A stretch of DNA of 64,000 nt, from contig JAULJL010000015.1 in the NCBI GenBank assembly GCA_030761205.1, forward strand, positions 5,742,001-5,806,000. The letters are read 5' to 3'. The position numbers were made by a program, and so were the translations under genes. Every line of letters begins with the position of its first letter. Position 1 is the first letter of the stretch. Below the pieces are notes generated by a model that worked only from the letters and a program-made list of their open reading frames with translations, had not been told where the DNA came from and ran no database searches. Of the stretch, positions 45,599 through 60,000 are shown piece by piece. The stretch comes from Fremontodendron californicum (Eukaryota > Streptophyta > Magnoliopsida > Malvales > Malvaceae).

Positions 45599-48497
45599 AT
45601 GGCCTCCGATCCCGATCCTCCAAATTCCCAAACCCAAAGGTCCCATTTCTCCCTTTCTATCTTTATGCTTTCTCTTTTTTCTGATTGTTGCCCATTTATT
45701 GATGAGATTATGTTTGGATGCTTAGAAAATATGGGAAAGAATGTGGAAGAAAAGGTGTCATTGGTTCATTTACTTTGCTTTTAGTTGATTTTTACTTCTG
45801 GGTCCTAAAAAAGTAACACATTTATTTAGTTCCTTTTTGTTTCCTCGCAGTCTCTGGTAATCACTCTCTTACAGTTTTTTTTTCTCTGAGGTTTTAGCTA
45901 ATTTCTTAACCATTTTTATTGGATTTCAATGCTAATTTTGCAGCTACAATGTTGAAAAGTTTTTACTTTTTTTTGTTCTTAATCTCTCATTTTGTTTCTA
46001 TTTTCGGACACCGAGATTAAGAAGACATAGGGAACAGGCAGATAGAGTTGAACTGTTTTAGTATGATACTGTGAAATAAGGGAAAGAAAAAGATATTGCT
46101 GGAAAGTTTGCTGTTTCAGTAGCCTTTTGTTCTTGCAACACCGAACCCGTCTGATATTAACTCTCTATTTAGATCTTTAAGCTGATATTGTCTCTGTTAT
46201 TCTTGATGATGATACGTTGGCTGTGCTTATAATGTACCAAGATAACCGTTTCTTTGTTCCTTATTTTTTCTTACAGGCACAAATGCCCTGCATGCTACAA
46301 ACAATTTAAGAGAAAGCTGCATCTTATTGAGCACATGAAAATCTCATACCATTCAGTTCATCAACCTAGATGTTGGGTGTGTCAAAAGCACTGCAAATCT
46401 TTTGAATCAGTGCGAGAACATATTAATAGTAAGATAATATGCATGTTCATTCTCATTTGTCATATTTTTTATTGTGTAATTGTCTGATCTCTTTCCTTCT
46501 ACATAGGTCCGTTAGCGAAAACAAATTGTTCGAAGATTTTTGTGGACCGAGGTTGCAATCTTTGTTTAAAAGTTTTGGATAGCCCCCCTGCCCTTAATGA
46601 ACATAAACAAATGTGCCGCCTAACAGCTCCTGACCCCCTTGTAAGTAAGCTTTGTGAAAGTATTAAAATGCTAATAGAGAACCTTATCACTTATAGAGCT
46701 TTACCCCTCTTCCCTTCTTTATTTGTCTATAATATTAATTGGTTACATATGTCCTTTGCACACATGTTTGACTATATTTTTTTGATTTTGCATTTTGGAT
46801 GCCTCATTTCTAAGTTCTATGACAAAATAATTCATGAAAACAAGGAAACAAGTACATTTTGGCTAAAGTTGAGACTAGATGGTTGAGTAACTTATGCGTA
46901 GAGACTTTCTAAACACATTCGTATTGCATTATAACTTGTTTTGAGTCATAACTTGATATAACCTAAATATTATGTTGTTGTTGCAGGGAACAAAGATCAC
47001 GCCTTGTATAGAATCTCATGTTAAAGTTCAAAGAGCTGTTGCTATGGATTGTGAAATGGTTGGTGGTGGAAGTGATGGATCAATTGACCTTTGTGCTAGG
47101 GTGTGTCTTGTTGCTGAAGATGAGAATCTAATTTTGCACACATATGTTCGACCACAAATTCCCATCACTAATTACAGGTATTCCTGTGCTCCATATTGAT
47201 TTAAAAAGGACATTTTATAGAGGAACTACGGTACCTATCATGCCTTTATTCATATATTCAGATATGAAGTAACTGGGGTAACAGAAGACCATCTGAGAGA
47301 TGCCATACCACTTAATGAAGTGCAAGATAAAATAATTAGAATTCTATACAATGGAGAGTCTGTTGGAAGGATACCCCCAGATGGCGGAAAGGCTAGGCTT
47401 CTTGTGGGTCATGGCATACAGCATGATTTGGACTGCTTGAGAATGAAATATCCTGGCCATCTGCTGAGGTAGATCGAACTATTTCAATGGCTATCAATGA
47501 AGCAAGTGCATCTAAATTCCTTTTGACAAAATGAATCTGTTGAATATGGTGTCTGTATACTTGTGTTTCCTTGCTAATCCGTTGGCATAACTTAGTTCAT
47601 TTCTAGGTGAAACATGTCTTGATAATACATATAACTAATTGATGGCGACATGTTAGTACAATAGGGGCCATCAGATATCCTTAACAAATTAACTCACTCT
47701 ATTCTTGTGTCTCATTTAATCCTATGCTTTATTTATTAATCACTTTTGAATTTCGTGCAAGGAATTGGCTTTGTAAGGAAATGATGCATTGTGTAGATCA
47801 AACACACAACACAGTGGAAAAGTAAAGTATAGAAGGGTTGGGATAATTTTAGATTTTGATCCTGTTTTCACTTTATGATTTGACATGGAATTCTCTCAAC
47901 AACCCCTCCCCCCTTTCCTGCCATTTTTTTCTCGCATCTTTAACCTTTTTAAGATAATTTAAGATAAAGATTGTTGTGCAGAAATATCCTCCATTACACA
48001 GGCTTTTCTATTGTGCAGGGATACTGCAAAATACCGTCCATTGATGAAAACGAATCTTCTTAGCCACTCACTGAAGCACCTTACCAAAACATATCTAGGG
48101 CAAGTTGCTATTTCAGGATCTACATTACAATTTTAGATTAAAGAAAATTGCTGCAGCTGCTGCTCTCTATGTACCCTTCATTTTCTTTTTACTCCTTTTT
48201 CTTTTTCTTTCTCTAGGCATCATGGTGTATTGTTTTTACAGGTATGATATTCAGTCAGGCATTCACGACCCTTATGAAGATTGTATAGCTGTGATGAGAC
48301 TGTACAAGAGAATGCGTGGACAAAACCATCAGGTGGAAGGACTTGGAGATAAAAAAGCTAATAATAGCGGCTTTGATTCTTTTAGATCCACGGAACTGGA
48401 TAAGATGAGTCCGGATGAGCTATATGAGATCTCCATATCTGATTACAAGTGTTGGTGTCTGGACTTGAGTAAGGATTGCAGCCCTGCTGCCAGCTGA
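45599..48497 (+). CDS. C2H2 zinc-finger DEDDh RNA exonuclease (REXO4/ISG20-like)
   Basis: Seven exons: 45599-45639, 46277-46428, 46507-46640, 46987-47177, 47262-47468, 48019-48099, 48242-48497, giving 353 residues. Intron 6 (48100-48241) is GC-AG. The N-terminal half holds three Cys/His fingers: CPACYKQF...HMKISYH, CWVCQKHC...H, and CNLCLKVL...H...C. The exonuclease domain follows with DEDDh residues: Asp and Glu in MDCEMVG, Asp in GHGIQHDLDCL, and His/Asp in HDPYEDCIAVMRLYK. This is the family of REX4, ISG20 and AEN, which trim RNA 3' ends, for example in ribosomal RNA maturation. Plant members are little studied and I do not know the substrate. The C-terminal tail of about 60 residues is acidic and unlike the core. 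Start choice rests on the first in-frame ATG after a stop-rich leader. Confidence 0.9.
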
Positions 48498-51410
48498 CTG
48501 TACATTTTCTTTTCAACTCTTGGCAGGGCATATTAAGAAATGCCTGTAATTTGTACTTTGTGTCCTCTACCGTGGTTTAGGGTTGTAAACAAGACATGTG
48601 ACCTCGCAAGCTACTCGGGTTCGGTTAAAAAAAAAATCGAATTGAGCTCGGTCATTTCGAGTCGAGCTGGAGCAGCTCGAGCTATCGAGCGAGCCGAATT
48701 CGAGTATTCTAATACTTGACTCAAGTAGCTCGCGAGCCTAATCGAGCTTTTTTTTTATTATTTAAATTAGTATTGAAAAATCTAATTCGAACTCGAATTC
48801 GAGCTCGAGCAGAAATAATCGAGTTTGAAGTCGAGCATGGAAATCGAGTTCATTTTTTACTAGGTAAACGAGTCTAATCAAGCGAGTTCGAGCAGTTCGT
48901 TTTTTATCTCGAATCGAGCTCTAAAAGTAAAACTCGATCGAGTTCGAGCCTTGAATTTTAAGTTAAGCTCGAGCTCGAGCTTCTTATAACTTGAGCTCGG
49001 CTCGGCTCGATTACACCATTACTGTGAGGATCATTGTGCTTAAAACTATTTGAATTTGAATGTTTTATCAACAAACTTTAGAGAAATTTCTGGATTGAGT
49101 TCTAGACGGTTGCGTTTTTAAACTTTACCGCGCTGTTAATAATTATCATGTGTATCTTTTAATATATTTTAAAAGGGTATACGCAACTCTCTAATTTCAA
49201 AATTTTCTAAAGATGTATGAAATAATTTTAATCTGCAGTATCTTATACAATTATTCTTATATATTGTTATCCTATATTCTAGAATTCTTAAATGAATATT
49301 ATATTATCTGCATTATTTTCCTGAAGCAATGTTCACTATTTCTTAAAATCTGCATTTCCGTTTGACAAAACAAATATTTTTGTATAAAGAATTACTAAGA
49401 TAAATATTTCATATTGTTCCTTTTTAGTGTTTTTTTAGTTTTTTAGTTTTTTTTTTTTACATTTTTTACTGTTCACTTTTTTTTCTTCTCCAATTTCAAC
49501 TTTCAAGTTGAGTACTATTGGTTATATATTTTTTAAGGATTTTACTTACTTGACAGTTCGTCATTTTCGTGTGGGATTGAATATTCTCGGACAAACTTCA
49601 ACCGTAAATTTGTTAAGAAGCAATTGGTGACTTGTACAGAGGGTTTAACTTCAAGTTTTATTTTTTTTTTTATAAAAAAAAATAAGCTTCAAGTTTTCTT
49701 TTTAAAAGCAAATTTTACTTAAACTACTTTTATTGATCCATATTATTGTTTGGCAATTATGAGGTGGGACACCTAATTTTCATTTGTTCATTTATTTAAT
49801 TAAAAACTAACTATTTCATTTAGTTTCCTAAATTAAAAAATAGTTTTTAATTTTTTATTATTTTTAAATATTTTTTTCAAACAAAATTTCAAAAATTATC
49901 TTATCACGTGAATTTCAAAGAATTAATTATTACTTAATTGTAAAAGTTTAATACCATTATCAAATATTCTTTTATTTATGTTTTATAAAGTATTTATATT
50001 ATATATGAAAATTTTGACTGAATTGATGTCATGAGTTAAGCGATATCAACTTAATTGATGAAATTATTTAAAAATAAAATGAAATAATAATAAAAATATG
50101 TAAATAAATATTCATGTCTTTTTAATATTTATTTCAATACAATAAATTATATACTTAATTTATTTTTTATAATTATATTTTTATTATACTCATATTTCAT
50201 ACCATTCGACTTCGAAATTGAGAATTAAAAAAATGAAAGAAATTGTAAAGTATGACCCAAGAGAAATATTTCTACTTTAAGTAATTAAGCAATCAACCGA
50301 TTAACTAGACATATTCAAAAATTGAGTAATTCGTCTTATCTGATAGACCTAATCTGTATTGAGTTGATCTGGATAGAATATTTTTTGATTTGGGCCGATC
50401 TGATTTGACCCAAATTATTTATTTAAATAATAATAAAAAAATGTATTTAAATTTAATTATAAAAATATATTAATATTAATACTAAATTTTTTAAATAATA
50501 AATCAAATCTACAAATCAATCCAAATTTGTCCAAAATCGAATTTGAATAAAAAAAAAATCACAATCTGATCTGACTAACCAAATTAGCTGATTATGACCA
50601 CAAAAAAAAAACTTTGGATGGTCTGGTGTAGCCGTGCAGGTGTGTCCGTAATTCCCACCTAATGGTTTTCCATTTTTAATTACCTACATGTCATTAATGC
50701 TTGTTAAAAACTAATTATCTACATGCCTTCCTCCTCTTCGTTATTTAACTTTTAAATATTTTAACATAAAAGCATTTGTACGTAAATATGTTGAAAAAAT
50801 AAATTATCATATATTGAGATTTGGTTTTCAGGTTTTCATCTAACCCTTACTCTTTTTTTTTTTTTTTTTTTTTCTTTCTAATTTTGATTTTTAACCATGC
50901 ATATACTTAACATATTATCATTAAACATTAAATTTTGACAACAAAATGTCCATCAATATTAGGCCAAAAAAAAAAAATCTCATTCAACATATTTATTTAT
51001 GTTTGGTCCATAAATTTATTGTGAAAAAGGTAAAAAAAAAAATTAGAAGAAGGAAATTTTTTTATTCTCGTTCCCTCCTCCCAGAAAAACCCTAGTAGAC
51101 TAGTAGTTGATGATTAGACAATAACCCAAATGATATGAAAAATGGAAAATTAAAACAACCCGGCCCCAAATTTGACTCACTGACCTTTGTTTTTTTAGTC
51201 AAAAGCAAAGCACAAATACCATTCACATATTCCCCAAATCTCAAAAGAAAAAAAAAAAAACATTTATATTTTCTTTCAGTCAAGGTGTCCCATTGATAAT
51301 CTTGGTCTCTAACTCTCTACCGTCTACTCGACTGAGTCCCCTGTAAATTCTAGCATAATCAAGCTCCATTGGATCACCACCTTGCGGCGGCAGTTGCAGC
51401 GGCAGCCGGC
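48498..51410. other. Exonuclease to MED33 spacer
   Basis: Contains the GAGCTCGAG-rich element (about 48579-49021) and, at about 50325-50595, a decayed relative of the TCCATGGGTC TIR element with an AT-only centre. A T-tract is at 50852-50874. AAACCCTAG, a telo-box, lies at 51087-51095, about 320 bp before the MED33 start. No further gene seen. Confidence 0.6.
48579..49021. mobile_element. Small element rich in GAGCTCGAG words
   Basis: About 440 bp with many copies of TCGAGCTCGAGC, GAGCCGAGC and related words on both strands, much richer in CpG than its surroundings. The left end TAGGGTTGTAAAC and the reverse complement of the right end, TAATGGTGTAATC, look like decayed inverted ends. No coding capacity; no clean target duplication. 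A familiar type of plant non-autonomous hAT-like repeat. Confidence 0.5.
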
Positions 51411-54400
51411 ATGGCGGTTTTCGTACAGGCGGCGAGTCCGGTATGGGAGTCGCTGATGGAGCAGACCAAGTCTGCTCAGGACAAGAACAGAGACCCACTT
51501 CTCTGGGCGGTTCAGCTCAGTTCTAGCCTTAACTCAGCTGGGGTTTCTTTGCCTTCAATCGACCTGGCTCACCTCCTTGTCTCCCATATCTGCTGGGATA
51601 ATCACGTGCCCATCACGTGGAAGTTCCTAGAGAAGGCCTTGACTGTCAAATTCGTCCCTCCTATGCTCGTCCTCGCCCTTCTCTCTACCAGGTCCATTTC
51701 CCTTGTTTTGTTTTATTTTTAGATAAAATAGGGTCCTTGATATTTGTGACTATATAAGTTCGAAAATTTTTATTTGGGCATTTTTGTTATTTGGTTTTTT
51801 TTTTTTTTGGTCACTGTATTGCTTGGTTTTCGGTTTTTGAGCTGATTGGGGTTTGAAGTTGATAGTGGCACCCTTTTGATTGGCCTTAGTTTAAGTTTTT
51901 AAACACAATAATATTCCACAGTTCATGCGAAAGGATGCTGTAGATTTTGTTGACCTTTTGTCATGTAAGAATTAGCCATATATTTGAGTTCTCACACTCT
52001 GGTCCCTACCCCTGGTTGCCTATTATGATTTGTTTTAAACTCCACTGCCAGTGTACATGATAAATATATATATATATGTATGTATGTGTGTATGTACGTA
52101 TATACGTACTTGTTTACATATCATGTATGTATATTAGGTGTTCCTGACTCAGGGGTAGTGGGGGGAGGTGCTGAGGTGTGGCCAAGTTCAATTGTTATGA
52201 TGGATATGTGTTCATCATTCAAAGGATCTATTGTAAAAACTGTTTTCATTCATACTGTCTTTCTTGGTTTTATGGCCTTATTTAATCAATGTTCAAAATA
52301 TGATAAAGGCAACTCTTAAGAAAATAAACTCGTTATCATGTTTCGTCATCAAAGCTTAAATACTTTAACGTAGCATTTCGTTCTGTCTTTCTTTCTTTTA
52401 ATACCTATTAGTGTTCCAAAAGTTTTTTTAATGGCCATTTGCTATGAGTGACCAAAAAATTCTGGATATCTGACAATAAGTTGTTCTTTGGTGGTTTATT
52501 TCTGTGGGTTTTTGTTATTGTTGTTTTCTTAATGTCACTGCTGGTTTGGAAATAAATTTTCTGTTTGATTGGGGATTTTATGTGAGATTGCAATAATTAA
52601 ATAGCTATATTTTGGGTTTTTTGGGCAAAACGTTTATCTTTAAGTCCTCCACCAGCACATGTTGTCTAACATTGGGTGGCATGTGAAGTCATGATTTTGT
52701 TGGAAGGTGTCTACTTACATGATATTGCTATTACTAAAACTGACTACATTTGGTATCTATGACAGGGTCATTCCAAATCGTAAGTTTCATCCTGCAGCAT
52801 ATCGGCTTTACATGGAGCTCCTTAGGAGACATGCCTTCTCACTTAAATGTCAAATCAATGGACCAAATTATCAAAAGTAAACTTCAATTTCACTCCCCCT
52901 TTTTCTCGTAGAAGCATGGTTTATTTATGGATTGCCATTCAAGTTGACCTCTTGTATTGGCTATAATAAAACCCCAGATTCATTAGAGCTATTTTACGAT
53001 TTATTTTCTCTGCGAAGACATATTATTAGTTAAATTATATTAAAGAAAACTATATAGCATGTAACAAAATAATGAAACCTAAATTATGTCAGCTGCTATT
53101 TTATGAAAACGGTTTGATCTGATTATATAAACTTCTCTACCTTTGCCAATGTATCGCTTCATATCATTTAGGGACACTTGGCTAAGCTACTGCAGTAAGC
53201 ATTAATGCAAGTTTCTGGTGAAATTACAGGATTATGAAATCAGTAGATGATGTTCTTCATCTTTCCCAGATATTTGGTGGTCAAGTGTCTGAACCTGGTC
53301 TGCTTCTAGTTGAATTTGTTTTTTCAATTGTATGGCAACTGCTTGATGCATCACTAGATGATGAAGGGTTACTTGAACTTACACCAGAAAAGAGATCAAT
53401 ATGGCCTACACTAACTCAAGACATGGAAATAGATAATGCTGATAACTTTAATGAGAAGAGAAATGAGCACCATGATGTGCTGTATAAAGGAAACACTACG
53501 ATGGCTATTGAGATTATTGGGGAGTTTCTGCAAAATAAAGTAACTTCAAGGATTCTTTTCTTGGCACGGAGAAACGTGTAAGAACTTACATCTGTTATTG
53601 AGCTTTCTTTTGAGGCATTATGGTGCTAGTTATATCCCATGAATAAGAGAGAAATGAGGAAAAAGAAGAAGTTCATGTGGTGCCTTTTCACTTTATGTAA
53701 TGCCATCATTTGGTAGCAAAAAATTGATTTACTGAACTTTGGGTGGGATCCTGGTAATACTTTGAGTTAATTGAGTAAGATGTGACTAACACTTATATTC
53801 TGTTACTCCTTAGGCCATCACATTGGGGAGCTTTCATTCAGCAATTAAGAGTTCTTTCAGCAAAGTCAGTGGCATTGAGGAATTCAAAACATATAACTCC
53901 AGAGGCCCTTCTTCATCTGACATCTGATGCGCATAAAGTTGTGTCTAGGAAATGTAAAACAAAATCACAACAAGAGTTTAATGCTGTCATAGGCTCCGGG
54001 TCTCTAACAACTTCATCTGGTCAGTGTCAAGGGACTAGTCCTTCTGCACATTGGCTTCCTATTGATCTGTTTCTTGAGGATGCTATGGATGGATCACAGG
54101 TGGCTGCAACTGGTGCTGTTGAAAGTCTTACTGGTACTTGTTAATAGCTGTATTCAGATGCTCAATTCATTGCTTTATTTGAAGCAAAATGACTCTAGTT
54201 CCTTGATCATGTTACTAAGGCAGAGTCAATCTTGCAGGTTTAGTAAAGGCTTTACAGGCAGTCAATGGTACAACATGGCATGATACATTTCTAGGTCTAT
54301 GGATTGCAGCTTTGAGGCTTGTTCAAAGGGTAAGAATTTGTGCAAACTTGATCGAGCTCTTGTTTACCTTCGACCATCGTTCTCTTTTTCACTGAGAAGA

Positions 54401-57037
54401 AAACTTTGGAATAACATACTTGTATGCATGTGTTTGTGTGTATATGTATGATATAGCATTTATGTATTCATGTATCTAGATGGATGGATGTGTGTGTGTG
54501 TGTACTTGTGTATGCTGCAGGCAGACAAGCTTCTGCGTTTGTGGCTTCCGACTTTTGTGCTTTAAAAGCCACTTTAAATTTAGTTCTATGTTTTGGTCTT
54601 GTAAACTTGTCAATTTCTGAGGGAATTTAACATGATTTGTTGTGACAACCAAGTAGGTAATACACTTATTCTCTGGAAATACTGGAATATCAGAATGACA
54701 CTGTCTAATAGGAGAAATGATTAGTTTCTCATTGCTGCTGTTGGTTTGTCAAAAGCTGAGTTCTGTTTCAAAGAAGCACATAAATTATGAATTATGATCT
54801 AGAACACGTTATACTCTGATATTCTTTTTCCACTATTTCATGTGTTTAAACTGATCTGCCATTCCTTTCTATTTTATTTGTTTCATAGGAAAGGGACATT
54901 AGTGAGGGTCCTGTACCTCGCCTTGACACTTGCTTGTGCATGTTGTTGTCAATTACGCCACTTGTGGTGGCCAATATTGTTGAGGAAGAGGAAAGTGAAT
55001 TCATTGATGAAAGCGATTTCAGCCTAACCAATCAAACAAAAGAGAAGCAAGCCCCAGGAAGATGTCGTAAGGGTTTAATTTCCAGCTTGCAGATGTTGAG
55101 CGATTATGAGGCTTTATTGACCCCACCTCAACCGGTTCGTTCAGTAGCCAATCAGGCTGCTGCCAAAGCAATTATGTTTGTTTCTGGTCTCACAGTTGGT
55201 AATGGATACTATGAGTGCATGAGCATTAATGACATGCCCATGAATTGCTGTAAGCACTACTATTCTTCATCTTTAATATATGAAGGTTACCTGATCTATT
55301 AAAGCTGTTTTGAGATGTATTACTTGCATAAGTTGACTTTAGCGCAGACTCCTCCTAATGACCAGTTCAAGAGGAACAATGCTAGCTAATTTTTTACTAT
55401 TTCAAGATTCCGTGAAATTTCCTCTCAAGTATGCCCTCTTATAAAATTCAGTCATGCAATTAAAATAGGGGGATTTGATTATTTGATCTGGTTGATTTTG
55501 TTGACTGAGCTACTCTGGTTGAGCATATGATTATCATGAATCTCTCTCTCTTTCTCTCTCTAGATATCAGATTTCTTTTCCAAAAAAATTGTTGATTTTT
55601 CTCTTCATTCCTTTTAGAAGGATTTATTTGCCACATTTTCTAATTCTCTTATATCTGTCGTAGCTGTTTCTTTCCTTAAATTCTTTTTCTGGCTAATGCT
55701 TTTCCAATTTTTTCAATGTACTCCTTGCAGCTGGGAACTTGCGACATCTGATTGTTGAGGCTTGTATTGCGAGAAATCTATTGGATACATCTGCATATGT
55801 CTGGCCTGGCTATGTAAATGCACGTGCAAATATTCCTCGTAGTGTTCCTGTTCAAGTGCCTGGTTGGTCATCACTGATGAAAGGATCCCCTCTAACTCCA
55901 ACGCTGATAAATGCTCTGATTGCAACTCCAGCTTCTAGGTATGCTGCAACTTATATTTCCTTTAGGTTTTTTTTTTTTTTTTTAGTTTTTAATTTTGCCT
56001 TTGCTTTACTAAAGGGAGAGAGTAAGGTGGCTTGGTCGCTTAGTTGGTAACCTTTTTCTTTCATTGTCCCAAATCACTAAGGTGGGGCTGTTGATGCAAG
56101 CATCAAACCTGTGAACCCTAATACTATCCGTGTAAGATTTGTCATCCACTTCTTGCTCAGTTGCAGTGACCATAAAATTCATGGAATAGATCCATCTATT
56201 TATCTTTTATTATGTTCTGCTATCTGAAAGGAGAATGCACGGTTTTTATGAGAGTTTTCATATTTGCTATTCCTGGTCCATTAAGTTGTATAAGTTACTT
56301 GTACCATTACTTTGATTTTACTGGAATGTCTTTTGGCTTCACTGGATTTGTTTTTATTTATTTGCTTGTCTTTTTGGTTTTCACAAATGGTTATTCTTTT
56401 TTCTCGTTTGTATGAGTTTGAATGAACTGTGATCCTGCTATTTTATGTTATTATTGTAGTTAAAGATCTAGATTTGGTAACTTATCAATGAGATGGAAGA
56501 AAGATGTCAACTATATCATTATACCTTATGATTATTATATACAGCTCAGGAGTTGGTCATATGGAATTTGGGTTTAATATTATTTCCAGTTATTGCCCAC
56601 ATTAGTATGTTTTTTCAGTTTGCTCTTAGGTGTTTGCTTGATGATGCTGTAATTAAAGTTAATTAGTTGTAAGGTGGCTTAGGGATAATGTGTTTCAACT
56701 TCATAGTATCATATTTTTTCTCTTTCTATTTCCCTATGATTATTTTCTTTATCATAATTTAAGTTCCTATATACGATATATATATAAATAAATACATGCA
56801 TACAGAAATTAGAAATGTATGTCTCCACCCCACAGAGACTGGATGTTTCTCTGTTATTGTCTGGGTCTGTGTCTGTGTGTTGGGGAGGGGACTGAAAGTG
56901 TCCCGACTGATTAACTGTTGTATCCAAGTAATCTGCTGGCTACGACCTGGTCTTCAGTTACAGCCTTCTTTTTCCTGAAGCCAGGTATATGAGATGCTCT
57001 TTTTTTGTAAATTTACCCAGTGCTAAGGCAACTGAAT

Positions 57038-57071
<34 letters not shown>

Positions 57072-60000
57072 ATCGAGAAAATATATGAGATTGCAACCAA
57101 AGGTTCAGATGATGAGAAGATATCTGCTGCTAGCATTCTTTGTGGGGCATCTCTAGTTCGTGGTTGGAATATACAGGTAATTTGACAGAGAGTCGCTTGC
57201 TACAAGGTGCATTACATTTATATAGTCGGTCACTATCATTCTTAAGTGCTTCAGTAGTTTGTTTATCCTTTATTTTCTTTAAATTTTCTTCTATGCGTAC
57301 TATTTTTGGATTTATTTTGGTGTCGCTTGTTTGTAGGAACACACCATTCTCTTCATTGCAAGTTTGTTGTCACCACCAGTTCCTGCAGATTATTCTGGGA
57401 GTGAGAGCCATTTGATCAGTTATGCTCCATTTTTTAATATTCTTCTCGTTGGAATATCACCTGTAGACTGCGTCCAGATCTTCTCTTTACATGGCATGGT
57501 AGGTTTTTTTTTTCTTTTTTCGTGATCCATGCTTTTTGCTGGCTTATATGTGAATATTCTTGTGTGTCGTATGAATTGAAGAAAGGTCAATGGAGCTAGT
57601 TTTTAAACAAGTTTGCTGAAAAGATCCTCCTCTCATATATTGCAAATAAATGATAAATGTATTCTCTCCAATCTCTGTAGAACTGAGGGGAATTCCTTTG
57701 TATCTTTGTAACTTTGGACCATTAAAAAATTAAGCAGCTGTTCCTTTCTGCATTGACAGAGACAATGTGTTGCATGAATCATTAGGCATGCCTTGTGGCG
57801 TGCATCCACATAAGAACAGAAAGGATAGCAAAGGGTTGTCTGTTGGAAGGAGAAATCTTATGTGCTCCGCGCACTGATGTTATTTGATATTCTTGTCAGG
57901 TTCCACTACTTGCTGGTACATTGATGCCCCTTTGTGAGGTTTTTGGGTCAACTACTCCCAATGTTTCGTGGACGCTTCCAACGGGGGAAGAGCTGACTAG
58001 TCATGCGGTATTCACCAATGCATTTACTCTTCTACTGAGATTATGGAGATTTGATCATCCACCTCTTGATCATGTGATGGGAGATGCAACACCAGTGGGA
58101 TCCCAACTAAGTCCTGAATATCTGTTGTTGGTTCGAAACTCTAAATTATCAGCGTTTGGAAAATCACCAAAGGATCGTTTGAAGCTTAAAAGAATGTCAA
58201 AAAATTTAAATTTCTCTATGGAACTCATATTTTTGGATTCCTTTCCCAAGTTAAAAAGCTGGTACCGGCAGCATCAAGAATGTATTGCTTCCACCCTGTC
58301 AGGACTTGTACAAGGGACCGCTGTTCATCAGATTGTTGATGCACTCCTCAATATGATGTTCAGGAAGATAAGCAGTGGTGGTCAGTCTTTAAATTCTACA
58401 ACTTCTGGAAGTAGTAGTTCTTCTGCATCTGGAGCTGAGGATGTGTCTATGAGACTAAAAGTGCCTGCATGGGATATCCTGGAAGGAACTCCCTATGTGC
58501 TTGATGCAGCTCTGACAGCCTGTGCCCATGGAAGACTCTCGCCCCGTGACCTGGCAACAGGTTTGTCCTTTTTCTTTTTCTTGCTTAAAAATAGGCATAT
58601 ACATGGAAAATATATTGGTTTACCATGAACTAGAGGTGATAGTATATCAAGAGCTTATTGAGGAAGAGACTAATAGATCTTATTGTCAAGTTAAAGTGGG
58701 TTCAATCTCATGATATCAATGCTGGGAGTGACATTTCAGGCATGGTTTTGGAATATGAATTTCATATGCTTCTTCCTGATCTGTTGGGGTCGAGGCAATT
58801 TTATAAATTGACCCTCTGGTTAATTGCTCGTATTTTGCAGAAGTTCAATTACTTCATTATATACTATTGTGAGTTTGTTTTCTATTCCAAAACATGATAT
58901 TACTTAGAGTTTGACAATTTACATTAATATCTGGAAATTAAATAATGGGAATGCAATATAGTGCATAGGAATAGTTGCAAACTGTTTATGTGGCATAATC
59001 TAAACAACCGCGCATAACATTTATGGAAACAGTCTTTTAAGTGGCTGAGGTGGCCTGTTCTTCTAGATATCTTTGTTCCTTTACAACATAATTTCTTTGC
59101 CTGCAATATCTCAGGACTCAAAGATCTTGCTGATTTCCTTCCGGCAACCCTGGCAACCATTGTCAGCTACTTATCTGCTGAAGTAACTCGAGGTATATGG
59201 AAGCCAGTTTTTATGAATGGAACAGATTGGCCAAGTCCCTCAGCAAATTTATTCGTGGTTGAGCAGCAAATCAAAAAAATTATAGCTGCCACTGGTGTTG
59301 ATGTCCCAAGCCTTACCGTAGGTATTATTCTGTACCATTATGTTTGTTCCCCCTTCCTGAATATTAGTTTATGGACAAATGATAATTTTCTATTGACCTA
59401 CATCTCCAGAAGTGACTTTTTGAACAAAAGTTGCATCAGTTATACTGGCCACTGAACAGCTTTTCTGTTCTTTATATGTAATTAAGATGAAAAAGGAAAG
59501 AAAAGATTGGACTGTCTGTGTGTGTGTGTGTTTGTGTTTTTTCATGCTAAATGGAAAAATGAATGGAAGGTGAATCTAAAATTAGGAACAACCTATACGT
59601 ACCTTAGATACAGATCTGCCACCAGTGATTTAGCAGGATCCTTGCAATTTTAGAAATGTTGGAAAATGAATTTTACTCCAAGCTTATATAAGGAATTTTA
59701 TGATTTGACCAATCTGTCAGCTAATATTTTGCCTCAATCTTTTATTTTGCTTGCAGGGGGGAGCTCTCCGGCTATGCTTCCTCTGCCCTTGGCTGCCCTT
59801 GTTAGCCTCACAATAACCTATAAACTTGATAAAGCCTCTGAACGTTTCATTGTATTAATTGGCCCAGCATTGAGTTCCCTAGCTGAAGGTTGTCCCTGGC
59901 CATGCATGCCCATCATAGCCTCACTATGGGCTCAGAAGGTTAAGCGTTGGAATGATTTCCTTGTGTTCTCTGCTTCTCGTACCGTCTTCCACCACAGTAG

